This document shows positions 10,950 through 23,200 of a DNA stretch of 64,000 nt, piece by piece. Position 1 is the first letter of the stretch; each line of letters starts with the position of its first letter. The DNA comes from Cyanophora paradoxa (taxonomy: Eukaryota; Glaucocystophyceae; Cyanophorales; Cyanophoraceae). The translations under genes were made by a program, and so were the position numbers. Location: contig QPMI01000401.1 in assembly GCA_004431415.1 (NCBI GenBank), positions 62,001-126,000 on the forward strand, read 5' to 3'. The notes beneath the pieces are model-generated. The model did not search any database and had not been told where the DNA came from. It was given only the letters and a program-made list of their open reading frames with translations.

Positions 10950-13900
10950 ATGAGTCACGCGGGAAAGCCGGTTGCGTCGCCGCCAGAGGATCTGGCCGTG
11001 CAGCCGTCCGACGCCGTTCTCCCGCTCAGCGTCATACTCGCCCCGCGTTCTGCGACGCTGCCGGCGACGCGAAGGAAAGCCTCCTCGCGTCCAGGAAGCG
11101 CCTCGGAGAGCCGCCTCGCTGTCGACGTGGTGCGGGAGAAGCGGAACAGCAAGATGGCGGACCAGCTGCTGCGGGCGTCCACGCTGCTTAACATGAGCGC
11201 GAGCTCCATACACAGCGGCTACTCTGAACGCACGCGTAAGCGACCGCACCGCATCAGCACTGGCGCCGCCGCCGCTCACGGAGCGTCCGCGGCACAGGCT
11301 TGTCGGCGAAAGGGACGGACCCGAACGAGAGCCGGTCGCGCTTCGCGGACGAGGGGCGCCTGGAGGTCATAGAGCGCGTGGAGCAGCTCGCCAAGGCCCG
11401 CCCCCGCCGCCGTCTCCAGGGCCACGCCGCGCCGCGCCGCTCGCGCCCTGACAGAGGCGGGGGGGCATGCACAGAGCGCCGTGTCGGAGGCAGAGGCGCA
11501 GAGCGCGGACGCGCGAGACGCTGCGCGACGGGCGATGGATGCCTTTGAAAAGGAGCGCGACGAGCTCCTCAAGCGCGCCCAGGTGCCCCGCCCGCGGCTG
11601 CGGCCGCCCGGCGCGGCGGGGGGAACGCGGCGCTCAGGCAGGGGCGCAGGTGGCGGAGGAGAGCGCGGAGTCGCTGCGGCAGACGGTGGAGCTCATGCGC
11701 GTGAAGCTACGGGTCTCGGGCGAGCGCGAGATCATGCACGAGCGCAAGCTGAAGGTCCGCGGCCCCGGAACCGGGCCCTGTCGGATGCGCTGACGCGTAC
11801 CCCCGCCAGGCCTTCAGCGGATTCGAGCCCATTTTCAAGGCGGTGGGCCGCCGAGCCCCGCGGATCTTCTCCGTACCCCTCACTGCTTCCCTGCAGCTCT
11901 CCGAGCGACACTATTTCAAGAACGCCGCGGAAGTCATCGACAGGCTGGGTACACCATTCGAATTTGTTCCGGCTCGCCTGATCCGCAGCATTCCCCTTGA
12001 CGCTCGTTTCCCCTTCCAGAGACCCTCGAGAGCGCGCAGGCGAGCCCACGGCGCCGAGAGCGACCTGTACCCCCGGGCTCTGACGGAAGGGCGCCCAGAC
12101 GGAATCGTACACGCAGCTCCTGGACGCGCAGGAGCAAAAGGGGCAGCTGGAGCGCCAGATGGCCGCCCTCAAAGCGGGTACCCCCGGTCGACCTGTGACC
12201 TGGTACCCCCACCAAACGGGCGCAGCGCGGGAGCGGGAGCGGGACGTGCAGAGGAGCGAGGTGCTGAAGGTCTCGAGCAAGGCGGAGGCCGCCCGGCGAG
12301 ACCTCCAGGTACCCCCCATCGAATCCCCCGCCCGCCCTCCCGCGCCCCGGGGTACCGACGCGAGAGGCCCGGCAGGCCCAGCTCGAGGACGCCACCGTGC
12401 AGCTGGCCAAGGCCAGGGAGGCCTCCGACCGGGGTACGCGATTCGCGGCGGCGCGGGGAGCGCGCCGCCCCTCAGGCCGCCCGCCCGCGCAGCTCTCACG
12501 CTGCAGTCCGCGATCAACGACCTCTACCACTACTGCGCGCGGTACCCCCCGCCCTCCCCCCTCCCCGCCTCGTTCAACGTACCCCCATCAACGCCGCGGC
12601 AGGGACACGGACCTGGCGGACACGGAGGGGACGCTGGAGCAGCAGCCGAACATGAGCGACCCGCTGCAGGCGCGTGCGGGCGCCGGACCGGGGCTGGCTG
12701 GGCCCCCCGTCGGGCCCCCGGGCGCTGACGTTGGCTCTCAGGTCATATCGGCGATCGGGCACCTGCTCCGCCTCCACGCCCCCAAGGCCCGCCGCCCTCC
12801 CCTGCCCCGTTCCGCCCACGTCTCCCTCACTCTCCGCCCGCAGCGCGCCGGGCGGTCCCTTCAAGACATGTCCGCCCTCGCGAACAGTGCGCACCCCCCC
12901 CCCCCCCCCCCCCGCCTCTCCAGCTCCCCCCCGTCCTGACGAGTCGTCCCGCAGGCATCTGGATGCGGTTCTTCTCGACGGACCAGGTACCCCTCTCCCC
13001 TCTCCTCTTTCCTATCTCCGCACCGCCTTCCCCCGACGCCCCCGCGCCGGCGCGCGCCCCGGCAGTCGCTGCGGTTCAAGCCGAAGGAGATCTTCGAGCG
13101 GCTGGCTGTCGAGGTCGAGGAGCGCACCGCCGCCCTCGAGGCGAGCCAGAAGCGCTTCGCGGCGGCCAGCAAAGAGGCGCGCGGGTCCCGGGGCCCGCCC
13201 CGGGGCAAGGGGGGTGCGCCGGACGGACTAACTCGAGCCGCGCGCAGATCAAGACGCTGCGGGCCCAGCTGGAGCGCGTGCAGGTGGGTCGAGTCCCCCG
13301 CTCCCGCATCGGATCGCCCGCGGCCGACCGCCGCCGGCCGCCAGTTCGAGAAGCGGCTGGTGACGGCGGAGCTGGAGAGCCGCAAGGCCTCCAAGATCGC
13401 AGCCTGGGCCGCCCCCGCCCCCGCCCGCAAGTCCGCCGCCTCCTTCGCCGAGCAGGCGCGCCCCTCAAGCTTTAAGCTTCTCCCGGCCCCCCTCCTCGCG
13501 GGCTGAGGGACGGGCGCAGGCCGCCGCCGCCGCGGGGCCGCCCCCGCCCCCGCCCCCGGATCCCCCCTTCCCCTCCCTCGACGAGAGTGCGTACCCCGGG
13601 CGCTCGAATGCAGCGGCGAGCGAGTCCCCCCCGCAGTTCTCGCTGGCGCCCCCATCCCCACCGCCGCGTGCCCTACCGGGGTACCCCCCGCGCCCCAGCA
13701 CGGGCACGAGTCTACCCCCGGTACCCATCCGAAGGCGAAGCCGGCGCACGCGCGGCCCCGGAGCGCAGGGGCGGTCCCGGCGGGGGGCGCGGGCCGCCGC
13801 CCCGCCAGCGCGAGCCCCGCGTCGCTCTCCGCCTCGTCCTCCCAGGGGCGCCTGTCCCGCGCCCAGCTGGAGGTAGCCCGCCCGGCCCGCAGCTCCGATT

Positions 13901-13965
13901 CCTCTGCGAGCGTCAGGACCCCGGTTCACTCGGCGTCCCCCTCGCAGGTCTTCCGCGCGCGATAG
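10950..13965 (+). CDS. long coiled-coil protein, many short GTACCCC-type introns
   Basis: Starts at the ATG at 10950 (MSHAGKPVASPPEDLAVQPS) and the last exon ends with VFRAR and TAG at 13963-13965. Recognisable exon segments, in order: DPNESRSRFADEGRLEVIER, ARRAMDAFEKERDELLKRAQ, EESAESLRQTVELMRVKLRV, LSERHYFKNAAEVIDRL, SYTQLLDAQEQKGQLERQMA, RSEVLKVSSKAEAARRDLQ, TLQSAINDLYHYCA, then FKPKEIFERLAVEVEERTAA, KTLRAQLERV and a Ser-rich tail (SPASLSASSSQGRLSRAQLE). Heptad patterns dominate, so this is a coiled-coil structural protein, perhaps cytoskeletal or ciliary (inference only). Exons are short and separated by C-rich introns that mostly begin GTACCCC. One intron contains a C run at about 12894-12912. 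The end could be earlier (about 13505) if the last joins are wrong. Confidence 0.5.
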
Positions 13966-14259
13966 GGGCCGGTGTGGTCGGCGTCTGGCCGCGCGGCCCG
14001 GCACCGCGGCTTCCCCGGCCCGGCCGCTCATGTGAACTTAACTTATTGAGCTATGTAGCTATATATGGCCGCTCGAATGTGGCTATCTAGCTATATAGCG
14101 CACTTCAGACGCGGACGCCGACGGTCTAAAGCAGGCGCGCGGCCTGCGGGCGATCGGGTTTCATCGTATGCATGAGTTTCACGGCCGCGCACGAAGCGAG
14201 CTCTACCCCCCCTGGGTTTGGGTTTCGGCGAAGGCGCCGGCGCAGCCAGCAGGCGAAGC
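13966..14259. other. spacer with AGCTATATAG-type repeats
   Basis: A short intergenic stretch between two (+) genes. At 14037-14100 it has repeated TAGCTATAT/CTATCTAGC palindromic motifs. It probably includes the promoter of the cyclase gene. No gene seen. Confidence 0.35.
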
Positions 14260-17200
14260 ATGTCGTCGGGAATCAAGAGCACCACGCTCTATGGCGGACG
14301 CGGGAAGCGCTCGAACGTCGTCGCGCGCGTCGCCTCGCGCGCCTGCCGAAGCGCGTACGAGGCGCGCCAGCCTGACGCTGCGGGCCTCGCGGGCGCTCAC
14401 TCTGGCCATCGATGCGATCTGCAGGTCTTCTTCGGCGGGATCTCTGTCCCGCATCCCTCCCGCGGCGTGCATCGCCTCCGCCTTCTTTCCCAAGGTCGAT
14501 CCGCGCCGCGCATCGCCTGGCGCTTCCCACGAGCTCACATGGAATCGATTTCGCAGCGCTGGAAGCTGTTTCCCTCTCGCTGCCTGCGCTAGCGTCCGAC
14601 GTCTTCGCGTTCGAATGGGGCCGCCAAATTTTTGACTCGGCGCTCTTCTGGCGCTCCGCGCATGAGAGCTGGGGCGCCGCGATCAGCATCTTCTGGACAT
14701 GTATCGCAGCGCTCTGCGCATCCTTCGTCGCCCTGGTTCGCGCGGCCATCGGGCGGCCGAACCTCCAATTTGATCCCAAGCTTCGCGCAGGTTCTTGTTG
14801 CCGGGGAGGAGCCTCGGCGGCTTGGTCTCGTTCTGTCTCGCGTTTTGTGAGTGCTGTCCGCCTCCGATCCGCGCCGATCGCGCTCGGTCTCTGACGGCGC
14901 CGCGCGAAGCCTCGCAGTCCTGCCCGCCGTGCTGCCTGCCGTCCTCGCCCGCCTAAGCGCTCTGTTCGTCTGCTCCGCGGCCGGAGATCGGCTCCTGCTG
15001 TACCCGACGCTGCCATGCTGGGGTCTTTTCTGCCCCGTGCCCCGCGCCGCCCGCTTCTCACTCGCTCCCCGCCTCGCTGCCGCCTTGTCCACAGGAAGGT
15101 TTGCAGTGGCCCCCGGACAGTGCTACTCTTCTTTTCACTGATCGCCGCTTTCTCCCTTTCCAGCCAACAGGTCCCCCTCGCCGTCTTCGCGATCATAGGC
15201 ATCGCGTACGCCAGCCTCGCCTACCTGCTCGCCAGCTTCTGGTGCGCGCCCCGCCGCCGAGACTCTCCTTTCTATCCTCACCGGGAATCCCTTCCAGGTT
15301 CCTGGAGAGCGCGCGGGCGCACGAGTTCCGGGCAGAACGGCTGGCGAGCCAAGTCCGCTGGTGGCCCCGCGTGCGTTGCGCCCTTCGACCCGCCTGCGCC
15401 TTCCGCTCTAACGGAACACGCAGCTTGCTCTGGCGACGGCGCGGCTGGCGCTGCTCCTCGCACGGCTGCTGGCGCCGGAGCGCGACCTGCCGACGGTCGC
15501 CCTCCAGCTCGCCGCCGCCTGCGCCCTCCTCGCAACGTTCCTCCGCTGGCCCGCCCGCCCGCCCGCTCGCCCGCCCGCCTGGGCCGCGCGCCCCGCCCGG
15601 CTCGCTTTGTCCGACTGTACCCCGCCCAGGATGCCCTGTCTCACGCTCGAGGCGAACGCGGCGGCGATCGGGAGCTGCATCCTCTCCCTCGCCACCGCCG
15701 CCCTCGCCGCCGCCGGCGCCGCCCGCCCGCGTCTCTGGACCCCCGCCCGCTTCTTCCCGGCGCTCGTCGCCTGCCTCGCCGGCTCGGCCGCGCTGGGGTA
15801 CGCCTCCGCCTACCTCCGCGCCCGGCGCGCGCGCTCGGCCGGGCGCCCCGCCGGCCCTGCGGTCGCCGAGCTCTCCTGCCGAACCCTCCTCTGGTCGGCC
15901 GAGGTACCCCGTGCCCGACGCGATTGCCGCGAGCCACGTACCCGTCCAACTTGTTCCCTGTGCAGAAACGCGGTCCCGAGGCGCTGGAGTCTTCAATCCG
16001 GCGCGCCGACGACCTTCTCCAGGCGCGAAGCGCGCGTACCCGCCCCTGGCCGCCGCCCGCCCGACGCACGTACCCCCCCACAGGAGGCCGGGGCGCGGTG
16101 GCCCGCGTCAGCGTTCCTCGCCGCCCGCTACGTCGATTTTCTCCAGGCTCGTACCCCCCTCCTCTTCTCCCCCCCTCGAGCTCCCCGCCCGCCTCACGCG
16201 GGTCCGCAGAACGTCTCGCTGCAGTCCGCCCACGCCCTTGGAACCCTCCAGCAGCTCGAGCGGCGCAAGGCGCGTACCCCGCACCCCCCGTCCCCTCCCT
16301 GTACCCTCGTGCTGCTGAGCCGGGCGAGCGCAGCTGGGCTTTCTGGACGTAGACGTGGCCTTCTACAGATACGCCCTCGACCGCTCCCGCCGCGAGCGCA
16401 TGGTACCCCGCCGCCCTATCCCCCACTGCCATTCTCTGAGCGGCGCCGTCAGGTCGTCCGGGGAGAGGAGGGGGTAGACGTGCACAATGCCTTGCTGCTG
16501 ATCCGGCGGCACGAGATCGAGGCCCAGGTCAAGGTACTTCCCCGGCACCTCGCCTCCCCCTCCGGCCGCCACTTACGCCCGCCCCGCGCCAGTCGCTGGC
16601 GTTCTGGGCCCGCCTCCAGTCCACGGACGCAGGGGTACCCCTCTCCGCCCATTGCTTCCGTACCCCCGCCCCGCTCATTCTCCCCAGGTCCTGGACGAGC
16701 TTCCTGCACGCGTCGCATCCATCGAGCGCGCCAAGCAGCGCGCCGAGAAGTGAGTCAAGGCACCGTTCACCGTACCCCCCGCGCCTCGCCTCATCGGTAC
16801 CCCCTACAGGCTCTACCGCGCCCTGCTCAAGGAGGCCCCGAACTCCATCCGCGCCCACCAGGCGCGCTGTACCCCTCCTAGGGCGACGCTCCGTTTACCC
16901 CAATCCCCTCTTACGCCCCGCAGGCGTACGCGATGTTCGCGCTGCACCACCTGCAGGACCCCGAGCGGGCCGCCGAGGCGCGCCCGCCCCGCGCCGGCCC
17001 CGCCTTGGCAAAGCCTAACGGGCGCGGCAGATCGCGGAGAAGGCGGAGCGGCTGCAGGAGCGGCGGCGCTCGCGGACGCTGGACGCCGCCGACGTCGCTC
17101 GCGCCATCGCCGGCGGGCGCCGCGCCCGCGGCCGCCCCGCCGGCGCCGGCGCCACCGGAGGACGAGGCGGAGGCGAGAGAGGCGCCTCGGGCCCGGAGGG

Positions 17201-20200
17201 CCAGCACTCGTCCCCCGAAGCCTTCCCGCAGCCGGCGCCGCCACCGGCGCCCGGCGCCGGCCTCTCCGCCACGCGCCGCTCGTCGCTCCCGGCGACGATG
17301 GCGATCGACGGCTTCCCGCGCCAGCACTGGTTCCCGATCGGGGGGCAGACGCCCCTGCCCGTCACCACGTCGCCCTCCACCAGCTCCCCCGCCGTCGCAT
17401 CCCCGCTCGGCGCCGTCGTCTCGCTGGACTCGCCCATGGCGGGCGGCGCCGCCGGCCGGCCGCGCTCCCGCACCCGCCTCCGCCGCTCTTCCTCTCTCGT
17501 CTCGTTCTCGCCGCAGCCCTCCGCCGCGCCCGCACCTTCGCCGGCCGTCGTCGTGCACGCGCCGACGGCCGCCGCGGCGCGGCCGCCGCTGCAGCAGCAG
17601 CGGCGCCCGTCGCTGGTGCACCGGCGGCCGTTCCCGGCCCCGCGCGACTCGCCTGTGGCGCTCGGCCTCCTCGCGCCCCGCCGCCCCAGCGCCGCCTCCT
17701 CCTCCGCCTCGGCCCCCGCCGCGCCCACTGCGGCATCGTCGGTCGCCCGGGCGCGGGCGCCGCCGCCCGCGCGGGCGGGGACGCCGGGGCCCGGGGGCGA
17801 CGGGGCGGCGGCCGGGGGGGAGGAGGCCGCCTCGGGGGACGTCGAAACAGTGGGCGGCCTCTCCTCCGACATCCGGTGCGCGTACCCCCCTCACCTACCC
17901 GCTCAGGTGAGCTTCCACCCGCTCAGACGAGCCCCTCCGGCGCAGGTCGATGGCGGCGTCGCCGGAGTGGGCCCACAAGCGCGTCCTCGCCGAGCGCCTC
18001 ACCGCCGCCAACCGGTCCGCACTCCGAACGCGCACCGACGCCTGAGCAGGAGCCCTGCGCAGCTAGGGCCTCCGCCACGTCTGCTAGGGACTTAGACTCG
18101 CCGCCCTCGCCCCGCCCCGCCGCCTCTCGTGAGAGGGCGCAGGCGCTCGTTCATGGTGCTGTACGGGGCGCTGGCGGTGGCGCTGCTGCTGCTGCTGGCG
18201 TCGGCCTCCGTCTCCTACGGGCTCACGCGGGAGGCCCTCGCCACCTTCGCCGCCCGCGTCGACGCCGTCTTCGACGCCAACCGGTGCGCGACGTTCTCAG
18301 AGAGGCGCAGGCGGGGGCTATCTAAATGCGACCTGCATGTGCCACTTGGTCGCCCGGCTGACCTGCAGCCCGCCCCGCCCCGCCCCGCCCCGCCCCGCCC
18401 CGTAGCCGAAGCATCATGTGCATCGGGGTGCAGGCGCACCGCATGCGCCTCGCGGCGGCGCCGCCCGTGGCCGGCATGCCGCCCTTTGAGTTCCAGGAGG
18501 CCCGCACGGAGCTCGCGCGCTGCGCGGCGGCCCTCGAGGCCTCTGTCGAGCGCCTCTTCTACGAGCGCGGCGGAACCGACACCGTCCCCGCCCGGTCCGC
18601 GCCCCGCCCGGCCCACCTGAAGCTCTTTCTGATTTTGTTGGGGCGCAGGGAGCTGTGGGAGGCGCAGCTCGTCGTCGTGACGCACCTGCCCCCGCCCATC
18701 GCCCGCACCGCCGAGCGATCCGTGCGCCCCGCCGGCGCCGCCGGCCCCGCCGGCTCTGCGGCTTGGCCGCCTGCCCCCTCCGACGCACGCGCGGCCGGGC
18801 GCAGGTCTCTCTCCTCGCCGCCGTCACGGGCCTTGTCTCGGCCGCCAAGGCCCGCCCCCAAACCCTTTGCCGCGGCCCTCCAGCGCCTCCGACGCAGTCG
18901 CCCGCCTCCGGCGCGTCCGCAGGCGCTGCTGAGGCGCGCGGAGAGCTACTTCGCGCTGCCGTCGGAGGTGCTCCTCGAGGACCCCGACTCGTTCTTCATC
19001 GTCTACAACGCGTGCGCCGCCCTAGAAACAAGGCAAAGACGCGAGGGCGGCCCGAGCGACTCGTCTCACCTCCGCGTCTGCCCGTGCGCGGCGCGTCGCG
19101 GCGCAGGCGGCCGGTGGCGGAGGCGTACGGGCGCCTTGTGACCGCCTTCTTCGACGACACGGAGGCTTCCCTCCGGTCCGCCCCCCCACCCCTTCCTTCC
19201 CGCCCGGCGGACGGGACGGGCCCGCCTTGCTGAGCCCGCTCGGACGCGCGTACGCAGGAGGATGCGCGCCGCCGCGATTGCGGTCCTCGCCGCCTGCCTC
19301 GCCACGGTCCGCTCCCCCCGCGCCCTTGGCTGGCGGCTGCGCACGGCGGCTTCTGTAGTCCCAACGCATCCCCCGCGCAGTCGGTGCTGGCTGCGCTGCT
19401 GCTGCTGCTGCCGGCGCTGCGCGCCCTCCTCCGCCGCCGCCGCTCCGTCCTCGCTCTCTTCCTCCAGGCCCGCCCCCGCCCTCGTTCTGCCCGCCCCGCC
19501 CCGCCCCGCCCGCTCGCCCGGTCGCTGGGGGCGCTGACGTGGCGCCGCGCGGCGCCGCCCCCGCCTCCAGATCCCGAAGAGCGTCGTTCGCGAGGTCGTC
19601 GCCGCCGCGGAGGCCGACCTCGCCCGCCGCCTCCCCGCCCCGCCCGGGCCTCTACCTGGCGGACTCGCAGCCGGGGGCCGTGGCGCTGGCGCCCGCGCGT
19701 ACGAGTCTGCGGAGACAGATGAGGGCGACGAGGAGGAGGAGGAGGAGGAGGACAAAGAGGAGGGGGAGGTTGGAGGGGGCGGGGGCGACGCCGCCTCGCG
19801 GCGCCTCTCCTCCAGGTGCCCCGCGCGGCCGGCCGATCGTTCCCCGCGCGCCTCCCGCGGGCCCCGCCGACCTGACCTGCGCCGCCCGCCCCCGCCGACG
19901 AACGCAGCCGGTACTCGCTCTCGGAGCCCGAGACGCGGGACGAGCGCTCGGCTCTCCTCTCCCACCTCGTGCGCCCCGCCCGCGAAGTCGCCGCGCTTCT
20001 TCGAGATGAGCGCTGGGGCGGGCGTGGGGGCGGCAGGTGGAGGTCCGCCTCCGCTCCGACCGCGTCAAGGTGCCCCCGCCCCGCCCCGCCCCGCCTGATA
20101 GATATCCCTTCCTCAAGGCCTCGCCTGACCTGACCCTCGCTCTCGCCCCCCGCGCTGCGCGCCGCGCTGGCAGCACCGCACGAACCGCGCAGTGGGCGCC

Positions 20201-23200
20201 CTCCTCCTCCGCGTCGCCGTCGGCTTCGCAGTCTTCGCCGCCTTCCCCGCCGCCATGTCCGCCCGCGATCGCGAGCCGCCCCGCCCCGCCCAACGCCTCC
20301 CATCGCCGGCCCACGCACGCCGCGGCAGCTTCGGTGCGTGCGTGGCGTTCGTGCGGCAGGCGGCCGCGCAGGTCGTGCTCGCCCGCGCCGCCCTCACCGT
20401 CCTCTATATACCCATCCTCGTGGCCCGTACCCCCCGCCGTTTGCTACCCCCCTCGTTTTTGAACCCTCGCGCAGTCCCTCCTGGCCCAGCGCTTCGCCAA
20501 CATCATCCCGGTGCTGTACCCCGGCGGCCTGCCCGAGGTGCGCGCGCCCCTCGCGCGATGCTTCCTTCCCCCGTTTCGAACGCTACGGTACCCCCCGCAG
20601 GTCCAGGGCCTGCTCTCGGGAGCAATGGCGGCCCTCGATTCGAAGTGGACGGCCCTCCGCAGCGACGCGCGTTGTACCCCCATTCGCACTCCTCTATCTA
20701 ACTCCTCATTCCGCGCAGGAAGGGAGCGGGTCGGACGCGCGGGGTACCGTCAACGGCATCGGCTACGAGCTCGGCGAGCAGCGGGCGCGCCGTACTCTTA
20801 TCCTAACCGGTCGGCGCGTCTCATTTTCGTACCCCCTCTCCAGGTTCGCCTCACGATGGCCGCGACTGCACTGCTGGCTCCCGGCATCGACCCTTCGCTG
20901 GTGCCGTACCCCCCTCGCGACCCCTCGCGTCCCTCGCTTCATCCCCCCTTGCCCCGCAGGCCGTCGCATCGGGGGCCGTCGCGGCGGCCGTCGCAGCCGC
21001 CGACCGCGTGCGTACCCCCTGTCCCCTGTTTCCCGTACCCTCTTTACCCCCGCCCGCAGGTTGCGGAGGGAGTGGAGGCGGTCCTGGAGGCCCTCCGTGC
21101 CCGCACAGACGGCGACGTCGCCTCCGCGGGTACGGCTTTTGCCGAGAGCTTGGCGGGCGGCCTGATCGATCCCGTACCCCCAGCCGCCCTCGTCTCCATC
21201 CTCTTCGGCGTCTCCGTACCCCTCCTCGCCATCATCGTCGCCCTGCTCATCCTCCCTGGTACCCCTCCCCACCCCGAGCCAAGCCTTTCATCGTTTCTCA
21301 TACCCCCCAGGGACCCGAAACTTGTACCGGGACCTGCAAGGGGACGCCGCCCTCCTCCTTATGATCCCCTCCGAGGCCCGCCGTACCCCGCGCGCCCCCC
21401 TGTACCCCCCAGACCCTCCTCCAGGTCGCCTCCCGCGTCCCCGTCGTGCGGCAGTTCATGGAGGTCGGCGGGACCCGTACCCCCCTTCCGCTCCTTCCCC
21501 CCTAAGCTCCTTTCACCCCCCAGGTTGGCCTCCCCGCGGCGAGCGACGTCGGGGCGCTGCTGGCGCGTACCCAGGAGACCAACCGCTCCATCCTCGAGGC
21601 CGCCATGGTACCCCCCGCCATCCCTTCCCCGCCCCTCTCGCACCTTTCGACCGGGGGTACAGGACGCCATCGTCGTCGCGGACGAGGAAGGCGTCATCCA
21701 GGCCCGCACCTCTCGACTCCCTCCCTCTACCCCCCCCCCCCCCCCCCCGGAGCTTACGTCCTTGCCTCAGAGCGCGAACCCGGCGGCGGTCGCTATGTTC
21801 GGGTACCGCCCCGACGAGATGGCAGGGGTACCCCTCTGATTCCCCTCTTGGCCCCTGACTTCCCTCCGCCTCATCCCTGCGCCCCCCTCAGCTTAAGGTA
21901 TCGGCGCTGGTGAAGGAGCCGCCCGCCACGCCGGCGCCGGTACCCCCCGCGGGCCTGCTCTCCCCCCAGCGCCTTCCTGGCCTCCTCCGCTCCGCCGTCT
22001 CCTCCCGCCGCGAGAGCGCCTCGACCTCGACGGGCGCGCCGTACCCCCGCGCGACCCTCCCGTACCCCACTGACGTTCCAACTCCATCCCCCCCCCCCCC
22101 CCCCCCCCCCCGTCCTTCCTCTTTCCAGCGGGCGACGGCTCTCGGCGGAGCAGCTGCGCGGCGCACGGGACAGCGGGCGCGGGAAGGGGCGGCGCGAGCT
22201 CCACCGCGACGCCCGTGCCGCCGCCTCCTTCGTCGGCAGCGCCCCCTGGCCCCGGCGCCGCCCCCGCCCCCGCCCACTCCGACCGGGTGCGCACGCAGTC
22301 CCCTCTCTTATTCGCGATCTCCCTCTCTTTGACAGCCTCGCGAGCAGCCGTGCGAGGGCCTGCGGCGGACGGGAGAGGTCTTCCCGGCGGTCATGACCGT
22401 CGGCCGCGGCACCGCCGCCGGCCGGTGCGAACGTGCCGCGCCTAGCGCAGCGCATGCGCGGGGGGTGCTAGATCTAGAATTCCCCTCTAGAATTCCCCGC
22501 CCCACCCCGCCCTGCCCCGCCCCGGCCCATGCATGCGCGGCGGGGCCCTCACGCGGGGCGGGCGGGGCCGGGCCCCTCGGCAGGCCCTTCTTCGTGTACA
22601 CGTTCCGAGACGTGACGGAGCGCGTCGAGCGCGAGCGCCAGCTCCGCGCCGAGCAGGCGAGCGAGAGCCCGCCCCCCCCCTCCCCCCCCCTCCTCTTCCC
22701 TTCCTCCCCTAGCGCCTCGAGGTCCTAAGATAGGAGTCCGCCGACCCGCCGTGCAGGCGAGCTCAAGCCCGCCCCCTTCCCTCCTTCCACTCCTAGCCTC
22801 TTCCCCCTCACCCTCTCCCTCCTCTCCCCCACTTCTCTTCCCTGAGTGGGCTCCCTCCTCTTCCCTCTCTCCCTCTTCCTCCTCTCCCCGCTCCCTCCCC
22901 GCTGAGGCGGCGCGCAGGAGAAGAGCGAGCGGCTGCTGGGCGGCGTCCTGCCCCCCGACGTCGCCGCCCGCCTCAAGGTGCACCACACCCCGCCCCGCCC
23001 CGCCCCACCTTCTCCTTCGCTCTACCCCGCCCCGCCAGGCCCCTCCGACGTGAGTGAGAGGCCGCTGACGCCGCGTATCCCCTCGGCAGGCGGGGGAGGC
23101 CCCCATCGCCGACCTCCTCGAGGACGGTGCCGTACCCCTCCCGCCTTCCCCCCCCCCCACCTCATTCCTTCGCTTCAGCCTCACTCTGCTTCATCGACAT

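Noticed and set aside
16911-17894. 327-codon open frame on the minus strand
   Set aside because: Antisense shadow of the disordered Ala/Pro/Ser part of the cyclase gene. No family features.
18996-20318. 440-codon open frame on the minus strand
   Set aside because: It lies antisense to the cyclase gene, is Arg/Gly-rich low-complexity, and arises from the very high GC content. No domain or splice structure.
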